The notes beneath the pieces were generated by a model. That model saw only the letters and a program-made list of their open reading frames with translations. It was not told where the DNA came from and searched no databases. Shown here piece by piece: positions 7,028 to 14,921 of a DNA stretch of 36,035 nt. A program made the position numbers and the translations under genes. Origin of the DNA: Bacillota bacterium (lineage in GTDB: Bacteria; Bacillota; Clostridia; Oscillospirales; Oscillospiraceae); assembly GCA_029224785.1 (NCBI GenBank), contig JAQXVF010000059.1:1-36035 (forward strand). Direction: 5' to 3'. Position 1 is the first letter of the stretch. Every line of letters starts with the position of its first letter.

Positions 7028-7056
7028 GCCCCCGCCGCGTATCATGCGGCGGGGGC
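7028..7056 (+). terminator. GC-rich hairpin after the redox fusion gene
   Basis: An eleven-pair perfect stem, GCCCCCGCCGC (7028-7038) with GCGGCGGGGGC (7046-7056) and a seven-base loop. The T-run after it is poor (GTTCTGTT), so it may act with Rho or as an RNA-stabilising end. Confidence 0.7.
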
Positions 7057-7304
7057 GTTCTGTTGGGAGATAGACTTCGCTGATTGCCGATCCGCCTGAT
7101 TCCGTCTGGAGAAGCTGCCCTTTCCCGTCCTGCGTGTTTGGTGAAGATCGGTATGACAGCATATCATGGCACCGATGTCCATGTTTTTTTCGAAATTGCG
7201 AAAAGGATGCCATTGGACGTTCGCCGGATCCATTTTCCGGGGACATGCACCACTTTCCTGCAGGCTGCATAGAATGATCCGACGCCAAAAAAGGAGGGAT
7301 CTTT
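7057..7304. other. Intergenic stretch before the spore-type genes
   Basis: No convincing gene is present. The only signal is CATAGAAT at 7268-7275, which resembles the -10 of sporulation sigma factors (SigE CATACAAT-like), about 18 bases before the ribosome site at 7291-7298. No matching -35 could be fixed. A sporulation promoter would suit the genes that follow, but this is a weak call. Confidence 0.3.
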
Positions 7305-7685
7305 CTGCCTGACAAAGGTTATCTGGAAGTCCACGCCTATTCCAGCGTGGCGGAATTACCCCTGGAGGATGTGGCACTGACCGTCACCGCGCCGGATGGC
7401 AGCGCGCTTGCTATGCGGCTGACGGACAGCAGCGGGAAAATCAACCGGATCGAAGTGGACGTACCGCCTGCTTCCGAGAGTCAGTCCCCCAACCCGGATC
7501 AGCGGCCGTACACCGTTGTCAACCTCTTTGCCCGAAAAGAGAACTACGAGCAGATCAACGTATACAGCGTGCAGATCTTTGCCGGGGTCACCACAGAGCA
7601 GAACCTGGAATTCATTCCCCTGCCGGAATTCCCGGAGGCATGGGACCGGGCGGAGGATTTCGACACCCCGCCCCAGAATCTGTAA
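7305..7685 (+). CDS. Small protein of a spore/peptidoglycan gene cluster, apparent CTG start
   Basis: The frame has no ATG, GTG or TTG near the strong ribosome site AAGGAGGG (7291-7298). A CTG at 7305 lies seven bases after it and gives PDKGYLEVHAYSSVAELP, a sensible N-terminus. A GTG at 7347 would give 112 residues but has no ribosome site and would cut off the first strand of the domain. From CTG the protein has 126 residues. It looks like a beta-sandwich (carboxypeptidase-regulatory-like) module: early VTAPDGSALAMRLTDSSGK, then YTVVNLFARKENYEQI. The next two genes encode peptidoglycan-binding proteins and are closely spaced. A structural or adaptor role in the spore cell envelope is inferred. 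Confidence 0.7.
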   Translation: MPDKGYLEVHAYSSVAELPLEDVALTVTAPDGSALAMRLTDSSGKINRIEVDVPPASESQSPNPDQRPYTVVNLFARKENYEQINVYSVQIFAGVTTEQNLEFIPLPEFPEAWDRAEDFDTPPQNL

Positions 7686-7696
7686 AGGAGACCGCT

Positions 7697-8914
7697 ATGA
7701 TTAACGTGATTCCCTACGTTCCCCAGAGGATCACCGTCCATCTGGGCCCCCCCGGTGCCTCTGCTGCCAATGTCACCGTTCCCTTTATCAATTACATCAA
7801 AAACGTTGCCTCCAGCGAGATCTACCCCACCTGGGAGGAGAGCGCCCTGCGGGCCAATATCCTGGCCATCATCTCCTTTACCCTGAACCGGGTCTATACC
7901 GAGTTCTATCCCAGCCGGGGATACGATTTTGACATCACCAGCTCCACGGCCTACGATCAGGCGTTTGTCAACGGCCGGAGCTTTTTCAGCAGCGTATCCG
8001 CCGTGGTGGATGAAATCTTCAACGACTACCTGCGCAGGCCCGGCTTTGTGGAGCCGCTGGCTGCCAAGTACTGCAACGGGACCACCGTGACCTGCGAGGG
8101 ACTCAGCCAGTGGGGCAGCCAGGATCTGGCTCAGCAGGGGCTTAACTCCCTGCAGATCGTGAGAAACTACTACGGCGATGTGGAGCTGGTGCAGGATGCC
8201 CCCATCCGGAACAATGCCTCCTCCTATCCCGGAACGCCCCTGCGGCGAGGCAGCTCCGGGCCCTTTGTGGTGGTGGTGCAGGTGGAGCTGAATCGCATTG
8301 CCCAGAGCTATCCCGCCATCCCCAAGCTGGACAGCGTGGACGGCATCTTCGGCAGCCGGACGGAGGCGTCGGTCATTGCCTTTCAGCGGATCTTCGGCCT
8401 GACGCCGGACGGCATCGTGGGGAAGGCTACCTGGTATGAGCTGGTGCGCCTGTATACGGGCCTGAACCGGCTTTCGGAGCTGCGAAGCGAGGGACAGCAG
8501 TTCTATGCCGTCAATTGGACCCATCCGGATGCCATCTCCCAGGGGAATACCGGGGAAAAGGTCCGGCTGCTGCAGTATATGCTGGTGATCCTTTCGGAGT
8601 ATATTTCCCAGATACCGGCTGTGGCGGTGGACGGGATTTTCGGACCGGCTACCCGGTCCGCGGTGCTGGCTGCCCAGCGCTACTTTGGCCTGCCCCAGAC
8701 CGGCGTGGTGGATGCGAACACCTGGGATACGCTGTATGACGCCTTTTCCGGCATCGAAACCACCAGCCTGGACGACGGGGAGAACTATCCGGACATCCGC
8801 CAGCAGACCGCGCCGAAAAACCGGTACAGTACCACGACCACAATGACCCAGTATCCCGGCAGTGAAATGCGTGTCGGATCGTCGGATCCGGTTGCTCAGG
8901 AGGTGGTTCGATGA
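7697..8914 (+). CDS. SpoIID-like protein with two peptidoglycan-binding domains
   Basis: 405 residues. Residues 27-165 resemble the SpoIID/LytB domain found in spore cortex and sporulation hydrolases: IKNVASSEIYPTWEESALRAN, then CNGTTVTCEGLSQWG at 126-140. Two PG_binding_1 repeats follow at about 180-255 (VDGIFGSRTEASVIAFQ) and 280-350 (VDGIFGPATRSAVLAAQ). No signal peptide or membrane segment is visible, which suggests action inside the forespore/mother-cell compartment or an unusual export route. The start at 7697 has AAAGGAG. It begins 11 bases after the previous gene and overlaps the next by four bases (ATGA). Its job is probably spore cortex remodelling; enzyme activity is not proven by the motifs. 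Confidence 0.85.
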   Translation: MINVIPYVPQRITVHLGPPGASAANVTVPFINYIKNVASSEIYPTWEESALRANILAIISFTLNRVYTEFYPSRGYDFDITSSTAYDQAFVNGRSFFSSVSAVVDEIFNDYLRRPGFVEPLAAKYCNGTTVTCEGLSQWGSQDLAQQGLNSLQIVRNYYGDVELVQDAPIRNNASSYPGTPLRRGSSGPFVVVVQVELNRIAQSYPAIPKLDSVDGIFGSRTEASVIAFQRIFGLTPDGIVGKATWYELVRLYTGLNRLSELRSEGQQFYAVNWTHPDAISQGNTGEKVRLLQYMLVILSEYISQIPAVAVDGIFGPATRSAVLAAQRYFGLPQTGVVDANTWDTLYDAFSGIETTSLDDGENYPDIRQQTAPKNRYSTTTTMTQYPGSEMRVGSSDPVAQEVVR

Positions 8915-9441
8915 GACCCGGTGAATCCTTTGTGTCCATGCCCGTCCGAAGCCTGCAGACCATGCTGCGGGTAATCTCCAAGGCGGAAAACCGCACCATG
9001 AACGTCGTCCCCGACGGGATCTACGGCAGGCAGACTGCCGCTGCCGTGTCTTCCTACCAGAGGGAACACGGCATCCCGGTCACCGGGGTCACCGACCAGG
9101 CAACCTGGGACCATATTGTGAGGAAGTACGGCAACGCGGTGACCAACATCGGAAAAGCCCAGGGGATCGAAGTGATCCTGAACCCCAACCGGTCCTTTTG
9201 CAGCGGCGATTCCGGCCCGTGGATCGGCCTTGCCCAATCCATGCTGGAAACTATCCAGAAGCAGTTCGGTATGGACGGCACCGTGTGCCATTCCGGATGC
9301 ATGGATCCGGAAACCTGCGGCTGTGTGGAGGCATTTCAGAAGCTCAATGACCTGCCGCCCACAGGGAAAATCGATCGGAAAACCTGGAAGCATTTGTCCC
9401 TGATCTTTTCCCTGGCGGCAAACTGCGCCCGGACAGGATAA
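8911..9441 (+). CDS. Protein with two peptidoglycan-binding repeats
   Basis: 176 residues, coupled to the previous gene by an ATGA overlap. The first PG_binding_1-like repeat is at about 10-72 (DGIYGRQTAAAVSSYQREHGIPVTG), the second at about 98-165. The second is atypical: cysteines lie inside it (HSGCMDPETCGCVEAFQ) and could form a disulfide or bind metal. No catalytic domain and no signal peptide are seen. It probably works with the SpoIID-like protein on cortex or spore-wall peptidoglycan. Confidence 0.8.
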   Translation: MRPGESFVSMPVRSLQTMLRVISKAENRTMNVVPDGIYGRQTAAAVSSYQREHGIPVTGVTDQATWDHIVRKYGNAVTNIGKAQGIEVILNPNRSFCSGDSGPWIGLAQSMLETIQKQFGMDGTVCHSGCMDPETCGCVEAFQKLNDLPPTGKIDRKTWKHLSLIFSLAANCARTG

Positions 9442-9473
9442 TCTGAATATTTTATGAATTCCGGAAAAATTCC

Positions 9474-9502
9474 TTGTCACTTTCCTCTTTCCCGGGTATA
9501 AT
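9474..9502 (+). promoter_or_regulatory. Sigma-A promoter for the phosphatidyltransferase gene
   Basis: TTGTCA at 9474-9479, a 17-base spacer, and a perfect TATAAT at 9497-9502. The gene start is 38 bases further on, with a GGAGG ribosome site. Confidence 0.85.
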
Positions 9503-9540
9503 AAAAGCGTCGGTGATGTCGACATTTTGGAGGAAAACAA

Positions 9541-10113
9541 ATGATTATCAAAGACTGGAAAAAGGATGTTCTGACCATCCCCAATTTTCTGAGCCTGTTC
9601 CGGCTGGCGCTGATCCCCGTGTATATCACCCGGTATCTGCACGCCCAGACCGAAAAGGACTACCTCATTGCCGCGGCCATCCTGGCGATCTCCTGCCTGA
9701 CGGATCTGCTGGACGGCATCATCGCAAGAAAATGCAATATGATCTCCAATCTGGGAAAGATCCTGGATCCCATTGCCGACAAGGCTACCCAGCTTGCACT
9801 GCTGCTGAGCCTGACGATCCGCTATCCGGTGCTGTGGTATCTGGTGGCGCTGTTTGTGGTCAAGGAAGGATTCCAGATGGTTGCCGGCATTCTGCTGCTG
9901 CGGAAGAACAAGATCCTCAAGGGCGCCCATATGGCCGGGAAGATCTGCACCACGGTGCTGTTTCTCAGCTTCCTCATCCTGCTGCTCCGCCCCGGACTTT
10001 CCAGGGAAACCGTATCGGCGATCACGGTGGTGGATGCCGCATTTCTTGTGGTCTCCTTTGCCAATTACATCCGGATCTTCTGCGGAAAAGGCGGACAGTT
10101 TCAGGATATTTGA
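9541..10113 (+). CDS. CDP-alcohol phosphatidyltransferase (PgsA-like)
   Basis: 190 residues, an integral membrane enzyme of phospholipid synthesis. The family signature D-X2-D-G-X2-A-R-X8-G-X3-D-X3-D is complete: D55, D58, G59, A62, R63, G72, D76 and D80. Several hydrophobic helices follow. Members transfer a phosphatidyl group from CDP-diacylglycerol to an alcohol. The length and N-terminus (TIPNFLSLFRL) suit phosphatidylglycerophosphate synthase, or the cardiolipin-synthase branch of the same family. The exact alcohol cannot be read. The gene stands alone with its own promoter and terminator. Confidence 0.88.
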   Translation: MIIKDWKKDVLTIPNFLSLFRLALIPVYITRYLHAQTEKDYLIAAAILAISCLTDLLDGIIARKCNMISNLGKILDPIADKATQLALLLSLTIRYPVLWYLVALFVVKEGFQMVAGILLLRKNKILKGAHMAGKICTTVLFLSFLILLLRPGLSRETVSAITVVDAAFLVVSFANYIRIFCGKGGQFQDI

Positions 10114-10129
10114 GCTTTCTATGATGTAT

Positions 10130-10167
10130 ACAGCTCTCGAACCGAAAGTACGGGAGCTGTGTTTCTT
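10130..10167 (+). terminator. Terminator after the phosphatidyltransferase gene
   Basis: ACAGCTCTCG (10130-10139) pairs with CGGGAGCTGT (10151-10160) with one G-T wobble; GTTTCTTGT follows. Confidence 0.7.
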
Positions 10168-10284
10168 GTCGGAAGGTTAACATAAAAAGATTTCTATAAA
10201 TATTGCATGGCAGGAGCCGGGATTGGATCACTCTGTTCGCCGTGACGTTCCGAAGAGAACCCCGTGTCGAAAACGGCCCGCCGG

Positions 10285-10326
10285 AAAACGCAGGAGGCAG
10301 CCACCCCGGCTGCCTCTTGCGTTTTT
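10285..10326. terminator. Bidirectional terminator
   Basis: AAAACGCAGGAGGCAGCC (10285-10302) pairs with 10308-10325 across a five-base loop with one wobble. T-runs lie on both sides (GTTTTT on plus, GTTTT on minus). It ends the minus-strand Nif3-like operon and would stop plus-strand read-through. Confidence 0.85.
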
Positions 10327-10361
10327 CAAAATGATGGAAAGGGATTTTCCGGAAGAACGGC

Positions 10362-11225
10362 TTACTCCGCCACCACGAAACGGTACATATCCTCCGAGGG
10401 AACATAGGTGACGGGCACCTGGTTTTCCACCAGCTCGCTGATCCAGTCCTTGGCGTATTTCATGCCCAGTTCTTCCCAGTTCATGTGCCCCAGGTTGATC
10501 ATGGCCTTGTTCCGGCCCTGCTGTACGGCGTCCCGCACATAGGAGGCGACCGTCCAATCGATGATCTCTCCGGGAAGGATCACGTCCACCCGCTCCTCCA
10601 GAGACTGGATGATCTGCACGCTGTATTCGCAGGGGGTTCCGTCCCTGTGCGTTTTCCGGAAGCTGCCCGGGAACAGATGGCCCACGAAGGCCAGTGACTT
10701 GACCCGGGCCTGGGGATCACCGATGTAGCGGACGCCATTCATTCCGATCTTTTTCACCAGGTACCGGCACAGCTCCTCCACGGTCATCTCCGGGAAGTCC
10801 ACCAGGAAATGGGCAAAGGCGCCGGTATCCGTGTCCACCTGGCTGCAGTTTTCCCAGCCCAGGTACTTCAGTACGCCGGTGAAGATCCCGTCCGGCCGGT
10901 GGAAGTGCATATGGTCGTGATCTCTCCAGATGGTGATATGATTCCGGTCAATCAGCTCCCGTTTTTCCTCATAAACGGCGCAGGGGAAATCCTCAAACCA
11001 TCCGGCCTGGTCGGCGGAGGTATAGAAGGTAGGCTCGTGGACGACAATCAGGTTGGCACCCAGTTCGGAAGCCTTCTTGATGACGTTGACGGTAGGAACC
11101 AGAGCGGTGACGATGCCGGTGCATTCCTCATCGGGATTGCCGCATTTCCAGTCGTCGCAGCCGTGGTAGTTGGGCAGGTCGGGGTGATAAGCAAGGATTT
11201 TTTCAATCACTTCTCGATTGGTCAT
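10362..11225 (-). CDS. Nif3-like (NGG1p/GTP cyclohydrolase I type 2) dinuclear-metal protein
   Basis: 287 residues. The Nif3 family has a two-metal site built from an N-terminal His-Glu and a C-terminal His/Glu pair. Here they appear as VVHEPTFY (H63, E64), an intermediate RDHDHMHFH (100-108) and INLGHMNWEE near the end. The role of the family is unresolved; annotation as GTP cyclohydrolase type 2 is based on limited evidence. The HDHMHFH stretch is richer in histidine than I expect and may add ligands. It lies 16 bases after the alpha/beta hydrolase gene and shares its transcript, so the two probably act on related substrates. Confidence 0.78.
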   Translation of the reverse strand: MTNREVIEKILAYHPDLPNYHGCDDWKCGNPDEECTGIVTALVPTVNVIKKASELGANLIVVHEPTFYTSADQAGWFEDFPCAVYEEKRELIDRNHITIWRDHDHMHFHRPDGIFTGVLKYLGWENCSQVDTDTGAFAHFLVDFPEMTVEELCRYLVKKIGMNGVRYIGDPQARVKSLAFVGHLFPGSFRKTHRDGTPCEYSVQIIQSLEERVDVILPGEIIDWTVASYVRDAVQQGRNKAMINLGHMNWEELGMKYAKDWISELVENQVPVTYVPSEDMYRFVVAE

Positions 11226-11241
11226 GGGATGTCCTCCTGAA

Positions 11242-12105
11242 TTACAGAATGCGGCCTTCTACGTCCCGGAAGAACCGGTCACAGTCACGGGCGGCCATTT
11301 CGGGGCACTCATCGGCTCCGCCATGCCCCAGGTGCTGATAGGTCAGCAGGGAAGCGCCGGGGATGGTCTGGGCGATCTTCAATCCGTCTTCTGCCCGGGC
11401 CAGGGGATCCAATCCGCCGATCCAGATCAGCACCGGAACGGGAATTTTCGACAGCTTTTCATAAAACTCATCCTGTGTCTTGGCCTGGCAGCAGGTCATG
11501 TCCCCGTCGTTGGGCACCAGAAACTCCTCCCGTGCCCGGCTCATCAGGATTTCCGTATGTTCTGCATGGTTGGCAGCCCGGCGGGCAAGGCGCTGGGGAT
11601 TCTCCGTAGGCCAGTTTTCCATCCACGCCATCTTTTCCAGAGCTTCCCGGTTGCCCACCACCGCGTCCACCTGCTCGAAGAAGCCGGGGGTTCTGCGTGT
11701 CATGTTAGGGTTGACGTCCCGGAACTGGGCAATGCCGTCTACGCAGACGAAGGCCCGCAGGAGCTGGGGGTAGTGGAAGGCAATATGCCATCCGGCCCAG
11801 TTGCCGTGGGACACACCGGTGTAGTAGAAGGAGGAGATGCCCATGGCCTTGGCGAAGGCTACCACATCCTCGCCCCAGATGGCGTTGTAGTTTTTGGGGG
11901 TGGGGTCGGTGATGTGGCTGGACTTTCCGTAGCCCCGCATATAGATCAGGAAGCAGTGGTAGTCATAGGGGGGCTTTCCCAGAAGCTCCATATGGCAATC
12001 GGTAAGGAAGAAATTCTGGGTGGAGAGGAGATACTTGTCCCCGGTGCCAAATTCTTTGTAGGCTAAGGTGAGGTCTCCGATTTGGATGGTTTTGATTTCA
12101 GACAT
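11242..12105 (-). CDS. Alpha/beta-fold hydrolase
   Basis: 287 residues from the ATG at 12105 (MSEIKTIQIGD), preceded by AAAGGG. An upstream ATG at 12129 in the same frame has no ribosome site. The nucleophile elbow is G97-V-S99-H-G101. The acid is probably in IGGLDPLARAEDG and the histidine in HLGHGGADE, both near the C-terminus in the usual order. An early YMRGYGKSS segment is typical of the fold. Substrate unknown. It leads an operon with the Nif3-like gene. Confidence 0.85.
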   Translation of the reverse strand: MSEIKTIQIGDLTLAYKEFGTGDKYLLSTQNFFLTDCHMELLGKPPYDYHCFLIYMRGYGKSSHITDPTPKNYNAIWGEDVVAFAKAMGISSFYYTGVSHGNWAGWHIAFHYPQLLRAFVCVDGIAQFRDVNPNMTRRTPGFFEQVDAVVGNREALEKMAWMENWPTENPQRLARRAANHAEHTEILMSRAREEFLVPNDGDMTCCQAKTQDEFYEKLSKIPVPVLIWIGGLDPLARAEDGLKIAQTIPGASLLTYQHLGHGGADECPEMAARDCDRFFRDVEGRIL

Positions 12106-12129
12106 CGGTATTCGCCCTTTCTGCAGCAT

Positions 12130-12455
12130 GGTTTTGGTGGTGAATCTACGGATATCATATCAAATCCCGGAACGATTTGCTTTTGAAAAAACATCCGGTT
12201 GTTTCCGTTTTTGTTGCGTACTTTCCGTGATTCCGGGATCCGGGAAGGAGGACACGCAAAACAGAAACAGCGTTATTGGGCAGCAGGCCCCGGACAGAAT
12301 GCATTTCTCTTTGCGGGATCAATAGATTTCTTCTCTTCCTTTCCGGTGCCTTCTTTCCTGAATAGATCCTCATCGTACCATACCCTCCCAATGTTATCAA
12401 CAGAGATTTCGCTGGTTTTGCGGCAGCGGAGATGGATTCCTGCAGAAAAGAAAAA
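12130..12455. other. Intergenic region without a recognisable gene
   Basis: This region lies between the hydrolase gene and the terminator of folT. A TATGAT on the minus strand near 12155-12160 may be the -10 of the hydrolase operon, but no convincing -35 was found. The short open frames here show no family resemblance. Confidence 0.4.
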
Positions 12456-12490
12456 GCCCCGGCTGTGCGATTTCGATGCACAGCCGGGGC
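12451..12490 (-). terminator. Terminator of the folT transcript
   Basis: A thirteen-pair perfect stem, GCCCCGGCTGTGC (12456-12468) with its complement at 12478-12490 and a nine-base loop. On the minus strand it is followed by TTTTTCTTTTC, a strong intrinsic terminator. Confidence 0.92.
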
Positions 12491-12523
12491 GGCCTGTTCA
12501 AGGAGTTTTTGGTGGGAGGCAGG

Positions 12524-13603
12524 TTATCCCTCCGGGGTGTAGGTGTAGCTCAGCAGCTCTCCGGAGTTGCTCACCACCAGCTCGGCGGTGGCGATCCGGG
12601 TCATGGTCTCCTCCTTCGCGGCAGGACTCTTGGAGTAGGCCCGCAGGGTATCCAGCTTCTTGGAATCATCGGCAGCCAGGGCCTCGGTGTCCACAGCGTA
12701 CACGGCAACGTGATAGGTAATGTAGCCCTTGCCGAATTTCCGGTAGGCGCTTTCCACAATGGTAACGGTATTGTCCTCCGTCATGGAATCGTCGGTCTCC
12801 GCCAGCTCCAGGACCAGACCGTTCATCTCCATGTTGTGCTCGTACCGCTCGTTGCCCTTGTAGCTGGCGCTGAGGGAGGTGTTCTCATAGTAGTAGAAGA
12901 GGTAGCCTACGGTAGAGGCGATGCCGACGCACAGCAGCAGCACCAGAACGGCAATCTGTTTTTTGGTGAATTTCAGAGATCCGTTGGCGGGGCCCGGATC
13001 ATAGGTCAGGCCCAGGCGGTAAGTCAGGGGTGCCAGAATGGACAGAACAAATGTCAGCAGCCAGGATTCAATGGGGAACATGGCCAGATTCTTGATGATG
13101 TGGGGGATCTGGAACATCATATAGGACTTGCCCAGAACCACCTTGTAATACCACAGGGTGATGGGCGCCTGCAGCAGAATGTTCACAAACAGGCAGATGC
13201 AGAACCGGCTGAGAATGACACGGGTGGCGGACAGCTTAGCCCGGTACAGCAGCAGGGCGAAGATTACGGAACCGGCAACTTCCACGAAAACGTAGGGAGG
13301 GAAGTAGACGGCGCCGCCCTGGGGGAAGATCAAAAATCCCAGAAAGTCAGACACTACAGCGGCCAGGGAAGCCACAACGGGTCCGAAGATCATGGCGCCC
13401 AGGGCGTTTGCCAGAAAAGCGGTGTTGATGTACAGGTTGGGTGCGATGGTGATGGACAGGCCCTTCATAGCCACCCGAAGGGCGATCATCATGGCGGTGA
13501 CGACCAGAATGCGGACGTCCTTCAGCTCTGCGACGGCATCTTGCCAATAGGCTTTGGAAAAGGGATGGGGATACAGGGTGCGGGACTTTTTCGCGGTTGA
13601 CAT
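12524..13603 (-). CDS. folT: ECF transporter substrate-binding (S) component, folate type, with extracytoplasmic tail
   Basis: 359 residues. Residues about 28-200 form the six-helix S component: TAMMIALRVAMKGLSI, then APNLYINTAFLANALGAMIFGPVVA and SDFLGFLIFP. This matches the folate family (FolT-type), which captures folates outside the cell and hands them to a shared ECF energising module not encoded here. Residues 215-240 are an extra membrane helix and 241-359 a hydrophilic, probably external domain. Typical FolT proteins end before that point. The start at 13603 has AAGGAGG. The leader holds a THF riboswitch, which fixes the substrate as folate with fair confidence. Confidence 0.87.
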   Translation of the reverse strand: MSTAKKSRTLYPHPFSKAYWQDAVAELKDVRILVVTAMMIALRVAMKGLSITIAPNLYINTAFLANALGAMIFGPVVASLAAVVSDFLGFLIFPQGGAVYFPPYVFVEVAGSVIFALLLYRAKLSATRVILSRFCICLFVNILLQAPITLWYYKVVLGKSYMMFQIPHIIKNLAMFPIESWLLTFVLSILAPLTYRLGLTYDPGPANGSLKFTKKQIAVLVLLLCVGIASTVGYLFYYYENTSLSASYKGNERYEHNMEMNGLVLELAETDDSMTEDNTVTIVESAYRKFGKGYITYHVAVYAVDTEALAADDSKKLDTLRAYSKSPAAKEETMTRIATAELVVSNSGELLSYTYTPEG

Positions 13604-13658
13604 AAAAATTCCTCCTTTTCGTAGGGAGCGAAGACCGGGGCGGCATGAAACGCAAAAT

Positions 13659-13682
13659 CCCCTGCGGACACAGCCGTAGGGG
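13659..13682 (-). terminator. Terminator-like hairpin in the folT leader
   Basis: On the minus strand CCCCTACGG and CCGCAGGGG pair across CTGTGT with one mismatch, then ATTTTGCGTTT follows. An upstream AAAATTCC can extend the stem with GGGGATTTT. It lies between the riboswitch and the folT ribosome site, so it is probably the expression platform (transcription attenuation). Confidence 0.6.
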
Positions 13683-13777
13683 AGCAATCGATGGAATTTT
13701 GGCGTCCCATGGGGAAGCAAGCGGTGCTTCGCCCAACGAGTTTCGTTGCTACATATCAGGAGTGTATCCCATATGCA

Positions 13778-13873
13778 TCAGCGGGTGCGGATCTCTCATC
13801 GTGGACATAGTCCTTCGTCTGCCAAACAACTCCCCATTCTGGCAGCACTTCACGCGAGAGCCCTACTCTGTCG
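13778..13873 (-). promoter_or_regulatory. Tetrahydrofolate (THF-I) riboswitch
   Basis: Read on the minus strand the conserved THF-I blocks occur in order: GAGTAGGG, then GCGTGAAGTG, a stem GCCAG with GGGGAGTTG, TTTGGCAGACGAAG, then CGATGA and ATCCGCACCCGCTG. GCCA and TGGC pair as the internal helix, and ACGAAG is the ligand-side internal-loop motif. Its position before a folT-type gene fits. It should turn folate uptake down when tetrahydrofolate is plentiful. P1 pairing was not fully traced. Confidence 0.82.
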
Positions 13874-13878
13874 CGGAT

Positions 13879-13907
13879 ATCATAACCCATTTTCTGCCAA
13901 ATGTAAA
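13879..13907 (-). promoter_or_regulatory. Promoter of the riboswitch-folT transcript
   Basis: Minus strand: TTTACA (13907-13902), a 17-base spacer, TATGAT (13884-13879). The predicted start falls a few bases before the riboswitch. Confidence 0.8.
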
Positions 13908-14057
13908 GGGCCGGATGGCATATTTCGGTACAAAAATACGTTTTCGGCAAACTGCCATAAAATGTCGGGAAATAAACCGGCAATTCCGGCGTTTTTCGCG
14001 TGGTTTTCCTGCGGACGGGTCCTAAAATGAGGTTACTATCCAGAAGGAGGACGGAAG

Positions 14058-14864
14058 ATGCAGTGTCAGAAACTGAAAACGTATATGGAAACCGGACGGG
14101 TGGTTTTCCTTCCGGCCCGTTCCATCAAGCCCAATCCCGCCCAGCCACGCCATATCTTTCGGGCGGAGGCGCTGGAAGAACTGGCGGAAAGCATTCGGCA
14201 GCACGGAATCCTGCAGCCACTGACGGTCCGGCGCATGGGAACGGGGTACGAACTGATCGCCGGAGAGCGCCGGCTGCGGGCAGGGGTCATGGCGGGGCTG
14301 TCGGAGATCCCCTGCATCATTATGAATATGGATGACGGGGAATCCTCCGTGGCGGCGCTGGTGGAGAATCTGCAGCGGCAGGACCTGGATTTTGTAGATG
14401 AGGCCAGGGGAATCGCTGCCCTGATGGAAAAAACCGGCATGAGCCAGGAGCAGGCTGCCCGGCGGCTGGGAAAAAGCCAGAGTGCAGTGGCCAACAAACT
14501 GCGGATCCTGCGCCACAGCGACGCGGTGCTGCAGGCTCTGCGGGAGGGGGGACTGACGGAACGCCATGCCCGGACCCTGCTGAGGCTGCCGGAGGAGGCG
14601 GACAAGCTGGCAGCCATCGAAATGATCCGGAAGCTGAATATGAGCGTGGCCCGGACGGAGCGGTACGTAGACCAGCTTCTGTCCGGCCGGCCTGCCGGAC
14701 AAGGGAAAGTCAATGTGGGCCAATTCCTCAACCACCTGAACCTTTCCCTGCAGAAGATCCAGATGTCCGGGGTGGCGGCAGTGAGCAAACGGCTGGAGAC
14801 AGACCGGGAAATCGTGGTGACCATCACCTTCCCCAAGGAGGAATATGGCAAAGTAAACAAATAA
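14058..14864 (+). CDS. ParB/Spo0J/Noc-family CTP-dependent DNA-binding protein
   Basis: 268 residues. The ParB N-terminal CTP-binding domain is present, with PNPAQPRHIF (26-34), the GERR box (69-72) and ENLQRQDL (103-110). A helix-turn-helix follows (about 128-150, MSQEQAARRLGKSQSAVANKLRIL), then a dimerisation region. No parA gene is adjacent. In Firmicutes a solo copy is often the nucleoid-occlusion protein Noc, but chromosomal Spo0J cannot be excluded from sequence alone. AAGGAGG precedes the ATG. It may bind parS- or NBS-like sites; I looked for a palindrome TGTTTCACGTGAAACA in the window and did not notice one. Confidence 0.87.
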   Translation: MQCQKLKTYMETGRVVFLPARSIKPNPAQPRHIFRAEALEELAESIRQHGILQPLTVRRMGTGYELIAGERRLRAGVMAGLSEIPCIIMNMDDGESSVAALVENLQRQDLDFVDEARGIAALMEKTGMSQEQAARRLGKSQSAVANKLRILRHSDAVLQALREGGLTERHARTLLRLPEEADKLAAIEMIRKLNMSVARTERYVDQLLSGRPAGQGKVNVGQFLNHLNLSLQKIQMSGVAAVSKRLETDREIVVTITFPKEEYGKVNK

Positions 14865-14891
14865 GCGGCGAAAAAACCGTCACTTCCAACA

Positions 14892-14921
14892 TTGCGGGAA
14901 AGGGCTGCTTTATGATAAAAT
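14892..14921 (+). promoter_or_regulatory. Possible promoter of the ABC ATPase gene
   Basis: TTGCGG at 14892-14897, an 18-base spacer, TAAAAT at 14916-14921. This would give a leader of about 180 bases before the gene at 15107. That leader holds short hairpins, e.g. AACACGG/CTGTGTT flanking a GGAGG, but no known riboswitch that I recognise. Confidence 0.45.
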
